A DNA stretch of 64,000 nucleotides from Haemaphysalis longicornis (lineage: Eukaryota > Arthropoda > Arachnida > Ixodida > Ixodidae). Below, in pieces: positions 31,301 to 43,300 of this stretch (position 1 is its first letter; each line of letters begins with the position of its first letter). Below the pieces are notes generated by a model that was given only the letters and a program-made list of their open reading frames with translations, had not been told where the DNA came from and did no database searches. The stretch is taken from positions 62,001 to 126,000 of the forward strand of contig JABSTR010001233.1 of NCBI GenBank assembly GCA_013339765.2. The letters run 5' to 3'. A program made the position numbers and the translations under genes.

Positions 31301-34300
31301 CATGATGACGATTTGTCCCAAATTGGAAATGCAGACCAAACCCCCATGTGGTTCGATGCACCAGAAAACACCCAGATTGACTATCGAGGTGCGAGAAGTG
31401 TGTCCGTGCGCACGACTGGTGCAGAGCGGCAGAGACGCACCTTGATGCTGTGCATAACGACGGATGGCAGGAAGCTGCCGCCGTATGTTGTGTTCAGGAG
31501 GAAGATGCTCCCGAAGGAGAAGTTCCCTTAGGAAATTATTGTGGGCGTGCAGGAGTAAGCTTGGATGTCGTCCGACGAACTTGTTCACTGGGTGAAGACT
31601 GTCTGGGCAAACAGTCCGGGAGGCCTGCTACGAGGGAAAGCCCTCCTAGTGCTCGACAGCTTCCAAGGTCACCTGACAGCCCCCACCAAAGTCCGGCTCA
31701 CAGCCACCCTAACGGACTTAGCCGTTGCTACCCGGAGTGGATGGCTGCAGGCGGTCATGAGAACACCCCGTCAGGGCGACTGAAGGGGGCATAGCTGCAA
31801 GAAGTGTGCGAGCGGGTCTTGAGTGCGTGGCGAGCTGGTGTCATTTGACACTGCTGTGAAAAGCCTCAAGGTGACGGGCATTTCACACTCAGTGACGATC
31901 GCCTCTGGGAGGACCTCAGAAGAGTTGAAGCTTGAGCCAGCTGGTACATAACTTTCAGAGTAGGGGGCAGCGCAATGAATGGAACGAAGCGAAGACGAGA
32001 CAAACACAAGCGCTTACTAACAACCAAATGATTTATTGCATCGGGGCGCCAGTTTCATACACGCTGGTCAACCACCAAAACAACAAGGAAGAAAGAAAAG
32101 AGGGGCAGTGGAGAACGAACAAGGGAAAAAACACCAAATTCATTCCTAAAAAACGCACAGCAATGGCGACAGGACACGAGTCAGGTTTTCAGATAGCGAA
32201 TCTCTTTCGATGAGCGAGACGCTCGGTGTACTAATGCAATCTTCACGGCGCCGAACAATGCAAAGAGCCTCGTAAATCTCGCGTACCTTCTGCTCCCAAT
32301 AATGGCCCAATACAGTGAACAGATATACTACTTTTTTTAGGAATGAATTTGGTGCATTTTCCAATTTTCCTTCGCCCCTAGCCCTCCTATTTTATCTTTG
32401 CTGTTTTGAGTGGTTGACCAGCATGTATAAAACTAGTGCCCCGATGCAATAAATCATTGGGCTGTTAGTAAGCACTTGTGTTTGTCTCATCTTCGCTTCG
32501 TCCCATTCATTGCGCTGCCCCCTACTATGGGAGGACGCCGACGAGGTGAGCTCTTCTACGAGCGAAGAAAGTGAAAGCGAAATGGAGTAAGAACAAAACG
32601 CTTTTGTTGCGTCAATTGAGTCTCTCTTACACTTTGCCGCAGTCACGGAAACAGCACAAAGCGGCAGCGGGCCACCATCAGCCTGATTCGTGTAAGGGCC
32701 GCACCCAGGCAATATTTTAGGAAAAAAAAGTGCGGCCCTTACGCGAGTATACAGTTAAACTTCGATGTAACAAAACCCTCGATGTAATGAACCACGGAAT
32801 TTTTTGTAACTTCAAGTGTACGCACACCATGTATTTTCACCCTCTGTGTAACGAAGTCCCGTTTGCCAGAATTTCAATGTAACGAAGTTTCATGGAAATT
32901 TAGGCACGAAATTTCAGTTGTAGAAGAAGATTTTCGGAGACGCAAGCGCCGAAACGGGCTCTCAATAAAACGCGAACGGCGACACGGCCACCCAATGCCA
33001 CAGATGCGAGCCACGGAGTCCGTGAGCGAGCCCTTTGCCTACAAAATGGGTGGCGCACATACACGGCTGGCGCACTGTTTCCGTTTCTGTCGGAGCTTAA
33101 TCTTCTACTAGAGCCATCAGCGTGAACCGCATGGAGCGTTTTCTCCCCGCAAAAACGCGCCCCTCAAGCCATAGGCACACTGATGCAGCCGCGGAGACCA
33201 CTTGCGCGATGCGGGTAGCTCCAGCGACCGCTTCCAACCGCTCGCTGAAACGCAACTCGAGGGGCAAATGAGAGGGCCATGCGAGAAAAAGCAGATAATG
33301 CAGGCGAAATTTTCACTATAAAACGGCACACGCGCCGCTTACGAAAGCGCCCATCAAATATCCTCCACGGTGGTAAGCCTAATCGTCTCTAGCGGGGCCG
33401 CCGTCGCCGCATGCCGCCACTTTGCTTTCAAGTTCGCTCATGCTTATGGGTTCCATCGTTCCAGCAAGCATTTGTGAATCTTTGAGCCTTGCACGCACGT
33501 TTTTTCATTACCGCATCTGCGATTGCGCTGCCAGCGGCGCCTTTGCCTTGGCCAGAAAAAAGACTCACACTGCGCGCGGCAGTGGGAGGAGCCTGACCAG
33601 TTTCGCCAATGGGGAGGCGCGCACCCTATGGCGGGAGCTTCGAAGCGCTCGGGGATGCCGGCTGGCCACGCCAGAAACGATTAGGCTTACCACCGTGGGG
33701 GATATTTGATGGGCGCTTTCGTAAGCGGCGCGTATGACGTTTTGCAGTGAAAATTTCGCCTGCGTTGTCCGCTTTTTTTCTCGCATGCCCCTCTTCTTAG
33801 CCCTCGAGTTGCGTTTCAGCAAGCAGGTAAGAAGCGGTCGCCGGAGCTACCCACATCGCGCGGCTGGTCTCCGCGGCTGCGTCAGCGCGCCTGTGGCTTG
33901 CAGGGCGCGTTTTTGCGGGGAGACAACGCTCCATGCGGTTCACGCTGATGCCCGCGTAGACGATTAAGCTCCGACAGAAACAAAAACCGTGCGCCAGCCG
34001 TGTATGCACGCCACGTTTTCGTTTGCAGGAAACGCTTCACGCGATGAACACTTCATTATAACCGCGAATTTCCTTGTACCGAAGTAAACTACGAATTTTA
34101 TGGACTTCGTTACATCCAGGTTCAACTGCACATGGTCACTGGTGCGCGACCTGGGAAATGTCCATTTTAGACCAGTGCCTAATTAGAGGTGTCCAAATAC
34201 CCCAAACTAGCAGTTTCAAGTACCTCAGCATAACATTTACGAGTAACCTTACAAGGTCGATACGCAGATGCCATTTGTGCTCTAGCACGACGTAAACTTG

Positions 34301-37300
34301 GTATTCGGAGGCACAAAATTAAGACTTTGCCATCCCATGTCAAACTGCTTGCTTCTAATACACTCGTAAGACCCCTTCTAGAATACGCACAGATTGTCTG
34401 GAATCTTTCAGACTAAAAAGGACATCAATTAGCTCAAACGAATTCCGAGACTGACCGTACATTTCAATTACAACCATTACCATCGTCATTTAATGAATAT
34501 AAACAACATAATGACAGTGCAAGCTCGCAGGAAAATCGCTAGACTTAAGTTTCTCTACCAACTATGGAACCGCAAATTTCTGCTTGACCCCTCATTGTAC
34601 TACAGCCTCTTTCATCCCGGACAACCAGGAACTCTATCACCCTCTAAAATTCTCTCTGATATTTGCTCACACAAAACAACTTCAAACACCCTTTTTTTCC
34701 CTCGTACTATAAGCAACTCGAATGCGCTGACTCCCGAAATATTTCAGTCAAAAAATGTACATTCCCTTATAGAACGGTTACAAGACTGACTCTCCGCTTT
34801 TATTAGATTTGTATAATGCTCCCTCACCCCGACCCCCACCTTTTTCTTTTTTTCCCCTCTCTGTTCAATCATACCTGTATCTGTTGTTTTTTTTTTTCTC
34901 GCCTTTGCATTTTTGTGCAATGCGCTTCTGTATGTTTACCTTCATGACTATTTCTGCAATAAACGTAATATTTTGTGTACACCCCCACTCTTGCTTGGGC
35001 CACCAATGGCCTCAGTGCAGTATTGAATAAAAAAAAAATTGTAGTCGTACTGCATATCCACATTCTGAATTTAGTAAGAATGGGGGACATGATGGTGAAA
35101 AAAAAGGAGGAGGTTAGGATTTTAACCATTCCCAAGGCAGTGGGTATCCAGCCCTTGCTTGACAACCACAGCCTCCCCTCCCGCTTCCTCAATACGGCTG
35201 CTGCCACTACTAGATGAAAACCACTAGAGGTGGGCAAATATTCGAAACCTCTAATACTTCCTGAATAGTGTTTGCTACTCAATTCGGAGCGCAGTTGCAA
35301 CCTATGCAGTTTTTGAAGTTTCCAAATATGCTGAATTTACGAATAATATGGCAATAAAAATTGGCTGTACCGCAGAACATGCAAACCTTGGGCAAAACAA
35401 GTATGCCAGCTGAAGTGAAACGCTGCTAGTGTAAAAAATCAAGCCGAAATGAAGTTTGCCGTCAATATCGTGGCACGAGTGAGAAATCAAGGGTTACTGC
35501 TAGCAGTAAAATCATACCAGGCCTCTACCATTCACTGAAGAGGCAAAGGCCTCTTCAGTGAATGGAGAAACCAGTTATTAGAGTTTTAGCTGACCGTCTC
35601 GGACGGTCCGCTCCGCCCCGATAGCAAGCAGTAGCGCCATTGCGCATGCGTGGTGCGCTAGCGCGCTACCGAAGATACCGGAGTGGGGCCCCGCTCCGCT
35701 AACCGGGGCCGATTAGCGGACCGTCGCGGCAGCTCACGGTACCGTGCGGAATTCTAACATGGCTGCCCCCGCGATGCGAGCGCGCGACGGCGAACTCCGC
35801 TTCTTCAGTTGAAACACGAGCGACGAAGCCGCGAAAGCGCTTCCGAAGATCTTTCAAAGATCTTTAGAACGGAAGCGAAAAATGTCGACCGATGCGCGGG
35901 GCTGCTTCTATGCAGCGCCGAGAAAGGTAGCCTTGGCTTGGCTATTCCAAAGTTTATCGACTTCTTTATTGTGATTCAGAAAAATTATGCCACGTCAGCG
36001 ACAACATTATACAAAAAAAGGATAAATGAGGCCAAGAAACACGGTATTTTGCTTTGTTTGGGCAACCAAATACAAATTCTTATGTTTCCTTTAGGATGAA
36101 GTTTTGGTTTACACGTGCACGCGAAACGGCCAGTCACGCGAATCATTCCCCGTCGAGGGAGATACGGTTATCGCTTAGCTAAAAGCCTTTCGGCTGCTGA
36201 CGCTCCGGTTGTGCTGAGCGGAACGTCGAGAGCATAGCGGAGCGTCAAAAACGGTCAGCTAAAATTCTCTACTGACTGCTGTGAATACTTCCCACATTAT
36301 TCACAGCATGCTGAGGAACCTGCATTTCTTTATGGAAATGTACACCAAATTTTTGTTCAACTGCTTTGCAATCTTAATTGTTTTTTAATTTTTTGGTACT
36401 ATTTTCTATGACCCACCAGTACCGTATAAGTCGGAATATAGGTTGAGATTTCGTGCCACAAAATTTGCCGAAAAGACACACCTCGACCTATGTACCAGTA
36501 ACTAGCATGATCAGGGTGTCTACCAAGTTGACATTTTGAAATTCCCTGAGTTTCCCAGGTTTTCCCTGAGTCTTTGATAAATTCCGTGAGTGACACAGAA
36601 CTCTGTTATACGTTAACACAGGCTGACACCAGTTCACCGGTTGCTGTCACCCACTAAAAAGCGCTTTATAAAATAAAATATGACATTGGAATGAGAACCA
36701 ACTTTTATCTCATTCAAAAAATAAAACATAACAGATTGGTAGTAAAATTCACAGTGAATGAAATATCGAAAAAAAATGGTAACACCATGCTGCCATGTTG
36801 TCAGCTCGCACTCAATGGCTCAGTGCTGTATTTCACTGCTTCAGAGTTTTTTTTTGGTTTGGATGAGGGACACCTGCATCTTAAACACCCGTCACGTTAG
36901 GTGCCCTTAAATGCCACCATACTTCTAGCATCAAAGCGCTGCGCAGGATAAGCGGGAAGAGTATTTGCGATTCACATTGTGACTCCGCGTAAAGTTCTTT
37001 TGGCGTGCCGCGAAAGCTATGAAGCTGAAACATGCTGTCTTTTTACGCAGCGGAATATAGTGCCAGCTTGCAGGTTAAAGGTAACTCTTAAAGCAGGGTA
37101 CAATGTCTATATTTGATACTTAAGAAGTATTTTGAACAGAAACTTTTAAAGATGGAAGTTAAGAGAAATGTGTTTTTATTATTGCGCTAGATTCACAACT
37201 CAAAGATTCGCAACGTGTGTCAACTAACTAGAAACCACAGTAGATGGTGTCAGGTGTTCCAGCATAGGATTGGAAGATACTACTGCCCCTGCCCCTGTAG

Positions 37301-40300
37301 ACTCCCTTACGCTGCCCCAACAAGCTGCCGCGGCGCGCAACATTCTCTTCCCCCTTTCAGGAGTCTGGGAAACATGCCAGGACACAAGGGGAGTTTACAG
37401 GGGGTCAGGATGGGGGAGGGGGGGAGTGACTCGCAAGCTGTATGAAGCTAGTTCTCACTGGTACCATAGACTTCAGATGGCGCCATCAGCGACGGCTCCG
37501 GAGAGCTGTCCACTTTTGACTTGCTGATACTTGAGCCAGCATTATCGTGAATTTCACTTCCTTTATGAAGTATAGCTCATTTTCCCTGATAGAAGGACAA
37601 ATTCCACGAGTTTTCCCCGAGTTTTTCCAGACTGTTCAAAATCCCTGAGAATTCCAGGTTGGTAGACACCCTGATGATGTTAGTTGTCATCTGGCAACCA
37701 GGCAGCCCATCGGGTCCATCGAAACTGCAAACGTGCCACCGCCATCAATTGGACGTGGCAGCATCTTTTTTGTTGCATCTCTTGCTGTCAGTGGGCATGT
37801 GCGTGCTATTTTCTTGTTGCTCAAGATAAGTTCAGGCACTGGGCACCAGTTTGCCGCAGCTTTTAAAGGAAACATTATATTGTATGCCAAAGCAAACGGC
37901 AATATGCCTGCCTAGCGCCAGTTCGGTGACGCCGAAAAAAGTGCTACTGGCATAAGCTGAAGGGGCGGCTCTCGGTATGCAACGCATGGAAGACCTTGTT
38001 TCACAAGCACCGCACATTGCACCAGAAACTGAAGGACCAGGTGGCGACTTTTGTCTGCAAGTGTCATGCGACCTCTCTGCCAATGGAAGGCCAGCGACAA
38101 CCCCCGGGGCACCTGCTGGCCGCCTGCACAGACCAGTTCTCACGATGACATGGTCTTGCGAGTGTTTACAAAGTGCTGTATAAGCCATTCCCCCGACTGC
38201 ACAGAGGACAACTTGCTGTGTGGGAGACAGCACAGTCGCCCAACAAGATTTCAGACAGCTCTAACAAGTACCTGAGAAAAAACAAGTGCTTATAGGCCAA
38301 AAACGATAGCGTGTTCCAATTTTTTTTTTTTTACATTTTTCGGCCACAAGGTGAGGGGGTCGACCTATATTCGAACTCGACTTACCGTACAATGAGGAAT
38401 GTAGGTTGAGCCGGAATATAGGTCGACCCCCTTACCTTGTAGCCAAAAAATTAAAAAAAAAAAGGTACACAACATCCGTTTTATTGGGGCTATAACTTCT
38501 TTTATCTCAGATTACTCGTTAGGGTTGTCTTAAATGTTGTTGAACGACTGCTTCTTGCTGGCTGTCGCCCACACAGCAAGTCATCCTCCGTGCAGTCCAG
38601 GGAATTGCGTATGCAGTACCTCTTAAACACTCACAAGACCGTGTCATCATGAAGCGAGAGCAAAGCATGGGACACTCATGTGCAGACCATACTTAGAGCC
38701 AGTCCGTGCAGGTGGCTGCAAACATCTTGGGGTATCCATTCGTAGAAACGTCGCACGACGCTCGCAGACAAAAGTCGCCGCTGTGTACAGCAGCCCAGGT
38801 GTACAGCGCCCATAAAACGAGGTCTTCCGAGTGTTACATACCGAGAGCTGCCCCTTCAGCTAACGCCAGTAGCGTACACTTCTTTGGCGGCACCGAACTG
38901 ACGCAAGGCAGACACATTGTGAAAAACTTCCAAATTTTTGTTTAAATACTGCTGTGAAGTGGCACCAAGCAATTAAACTCATTTTGAGCAAGAAAAAAAT
39001 GGTACGCAGCACACATTCACCAACAGCGACAGAAGCGCCAAAAAAAAAAAATCACATGGTGCTGGTGATGATGCTTTTGCGGTTTGGATGGGCTCGATGG
39101 GCTGCCCGGTTGCCCAATAACGACTAGAATTATGCCAGTGACCACTACATAGGTTCGAGGGGTGACTTTTTGGCAAATTTTTCGGTAAAAATCTCGACCT
39201 ATATTCCGCTTTATGGGGTATATTACGGCTTATACGGCATATGAACACTTAAATGCGCCAGTCCTGACTGCCTAAGTTATCATTTTTCTTGTAGCTATGT
39301 GTGAGAAGCTACACGCTAAAGCAAAAGTATTGGTATTCAAGAATATTTGTTTCAATCTGCAGTCAGTTTTTACTATTCACGCTTTATTCGCAGTCCCAAA
39401 CTAGATATTTGCACACCTCTAAAAACCACTCAAGTGACTACTGAACATTTACGCTAGCAAATCTCCATAAGCTGCAGTTTGTTACATTGGCGAAGGCGTC
39501 CTGAACCCGAGCGCTGCCGCCTCTATCATGTAGTGGTAGCGTGGTGAACAAGTGGTGAGCAGGAGAGCTGCCTCTGTTCCGGACGGCGAAGAACCGAGAG
39601 CAAAACTTAACTGTTCAATGCATGGCAATATGACAGCAGCAATGATACAGGAACAGCAGCCCGCTAGCGAGCTTACAGCATGAGTCGGGCAGACCAACGC
39701 TCTCACAAGAGCCGCAAAGCAATGTGACACGGGTCGCCAAAGGGTGGAATTTATACACAGAAGTGCCAACGGACAACAGCCTTTCCGGCGCTTTGTGCAC
39801 GGACCGAAAAAAGTACAAATACGCAAGATACATCTTCCCTAGCTGCACTGTTCAAATGTCCCTAGAATCAGTGCTGAGGTTCCCAGAAGTCGGCACATTC
39901 TTCCCCAAAGAGAAGTTGCAGAGTTCAAATGACCCTAGAATCAGTGGAGAGGTCCCCAGAAGTCTGCACATTCTTCCCCAAAGAGAAGTTGGAGAGACAA
40001 TGGGCCATGCATGACACGGTCGGCGCTGGCATGAGTCACTGATCATGAGTGCCAAGCCTGCTGGACCAGTTCCAGCATGTCCAACTTGTTTGAGGAGGGC
40101 GGGCTTTACTGCCACGCACGAAAACTTTGCCGCAGCGCACCGAACTTGTATCATGCGTGCACAGTGTAGTGGAGCGCTGAATCGTAACAAGTCGTAGCAC
40201 TACACTGAATTACACTTGGCACTGAAGTAGGCATATTTTTCTACCCGAAAATTAAACGTGTTTCTGTTCCCTGACTACTCGTATTACTCACAAGAGCTGT

Positions 40301-43300
40301 GCAACAGTGCAACACAGACAGTCGGCAACCTGTTGCCAGATGAGCAGGTTTGGTCACAGTGTCAAGTAGGCTGCCACTTGACAGAGCTCTAGTCCAACAC
40401 AACAGCCTTTATAGGGCTTTCCCGATTACTCTGCCTGTCCACCAGTCACCTCAACTTGTTCCACCTTGACACGTGTTGCTGCCTCAGCCCTTGAGAATGC
40501 AGCACGAAATTAAAGGGGAGGAGGAAGACAAAGGTGGGGTCCCCTCTTCCTGTGTCCGCCTCCACTAGATGTAGGGCCTGAACCAATTTCTGTATAAAGG
40601 TGCGGTAAAGTTTCTTTGCATAAATGAAAGAATGGTGGTATACTCAAGGATCATTTCTGTTTGGCAGTGTCTTGTACAGTGACACACACCACAAGGTCAC
40701 AAGAGCCTGTCGACATTCGCTGTGCCGCTGTCGTGCGATGCCTGCCTTCTGTATCCTTTTCTACTCGCACACGTGCCGACCACTAGGCTACGATCATCGC
40801 TTCTTCCGCTTCCCCTCCCCCCCCCAAAAAACTGACGTGCCAGGGCAAGGATACGAAGTCCCGGATGGGTCCGAAGATCTCGTCGACCTTGCCCACCTGC
40901 TGCTTGTTCTCCAGGTAGATGGGGGCATTGAAGAAGGGCACCCGCTCCTCTGTCACCTTGGCCACCAGGTCGTCCTGGCACGGGTGGCTCAGGTACGCAA
41001 ACTCTGAGCACAGGGAAACGTGAATACAGTCGAGTCCACTGATGACGATACCGTTTATAACAATACATCGGATATTAACAACTATGGCACCGTCCACTTT
41101 CGTATGTGTTCTATGGTAAATTAAACGGCTCATTAGGTACAATGCTCCAGTGCCACGATATCGGATATAATGATTGAAATTTGTTACAGTGTGCACCGAA
41201 AATGCGAGCTGCCGCCGGCTCTCCGGGCCGACCACGCCGACAGCATGCGCCGTGATGCACCTCGCTTCGCGGTAAACCCTCCTGTCCACCCCTCAGAAAA
41301 CGAGTCGACTGCGTCACTTACGAGGAAGCGAGAGGAGGAGGGGCAGCAGTTTTCTTCTGAACCCTCCCTCCCGGCCCCGGCGCCGCCACTCTGGCGTCGT
41401 CCCCGTGCCCGCTCGCGCCGCGTTCACTTGCTGTGTTACGTGCGCGCGGCTTTGAATTTGCCTAGTTGCCTCTTCAACCACGCCCGTTTTTCCGCAAAGG
41501 GGTGTAAGGGCCGATGTTTTGGAACCGTCCCAGTGCCTCACTGAAGAGACGATCGTTCAGATACATGCTGCAGACAGCGGTGACAGTGACCACTCTCACA
41601 ACGTGGTTGCAGTCTACTCAGGTAGTGTCTTCGCAGGAGGCCCAATGCATTACACTCTCCCTCAGGGTCTTCGTTTGCGCCAAGGACCTTTGGCTCAGCG
41701 AGGTGAAGCAATTATAGGTGCTCTTGAAAAAGATGTGCACCAGCTTCGCGTACAGCAAACAAAGCCGACCGACTATAGCTTCTTTTCCACAAATAAGCAG
41801 TAAAAAGACCTTGCTTGCGTGCAAATAAAATGTTCTGAGCTCTTCATCATCTTTTTATTTCGCAACCCGCTTTTATAACGCAACCCCCTTTTTTTTATAA
41901 ATGATTGGTACAACCAAAATCTCAAAATGCTTGTTGGGCAACTCTGTTGCATATTTGAGAGGTTAGTTACAATGCTGTTTCGCTGCTTCTGGTTTTACGT
42001 TCGCCGAGAGTTTCAGCTGGACTGCATTTCCGGCAACACTTTTAAAATTGCTCAGCAAGCGAATGGGCATTCATTTATTTAAGCCCAAGTTTGTTACTGA
42101 TGTTTGTGCTGCATCTTTTCGGCAAGTTCACCTCTGGAATCCAATCCCATCTCCTCAGTTAGCTCAGACCAGACACCAATTGCATGGGAACTATGCAGAC
42201 CAAAAATGTTTTGCATTAAAAGTAAACACCCTGTATACGTTTGCATGCATTCTAGGTGACAATTTCAGGAGAAGGGTTCAACATCATCATCTTCAGCCTA
42301 TTTATGTCTACTGCAGGACAAAAGGACAAACGCCCCTACCTTGCGATGCTCGAAACCATGCTTCACCCCCCCCCCTTTGCTCCCTCGGTCGTATGCCATT
42401 CTTTTCAATGACAGGGGTGGCCTATTGTTCCTCACTTGGGTTTCCTTGCCGAATCACCCCCAGCAATTATACGCCGGGTTTCTTTGCTAGTACTGTTGCA
42501 GAAGCATTTTTTGCAGGTGTTTTCCAAACTTGCTGAGCAAGATAACATCAGGAGGATGGTTAGACCACACAGACTAGTCTCAGCTGATGGCACTGCTCTA
42601 GCACAATCATGTAAGGGAGCACTGGAGACGTAAAATACTTCAAAACAGTGCGTTTTCAGTTATTGATTTGATTGACTGTAGGGTTTAACGCGGCGACGCA
42701 ACGCAGGCGATGAAGCGCCGTTGTGGAGGGCGCCGGATTAATTTTGACCACCTGGAGATCTTTACCATGCGCCGAAATCTCGTACACACGGGCGTTTTTG
42801 CTTTTCGCCTCCATCAGAAAAGTGGCTGCCGCGGCCGGGAATCAACGCATCCTCGCAGCACAACGCCTTAGCCACTGAGCCACCGCGGCGGGTGTGTTTT
42901 CAGTTAAATCAGTTGGTTTGGATAGTTCACCGTGGCAAGTGCCCACAATTCTTTTAGCTGCTTCGGGCAACTGAGGCATCTCTGGAACCTGTTGCTTTTG
43001 CAGCCTGGGCAAAAAATTTAACACGATGTTAAAATTGCCAATGTGCACCCAGTTGTAATTCAGGTGCCTACAAAAGAAAAGAAAAAAAAAAAATCACTGC
43101 TGCCCCAAGAGAAGAACACCCCCCCCCCCCCCTCCTCCTCCACTTCCCACCTTTCCAAGTGAAGAAAGGGTGTCTACTTGCCAACAACCTCTTCAGGGGG
43201 CCCCTGGTCGTAGCCTCCACGAAAGCCACCGCCGCCATAGCCGCCTCGGCCCCTGAATCCACCCCGGCCACCAAATCCGCCACCACGACCACCCCAGTCA

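Noticed and set aside
37832..38233. 133-codon minus-strand frame in the palindromic array
   Set aside because: It lies in the inverted transposon pair, the mirror copy does not keep the frame, and no transposase motif is visible.
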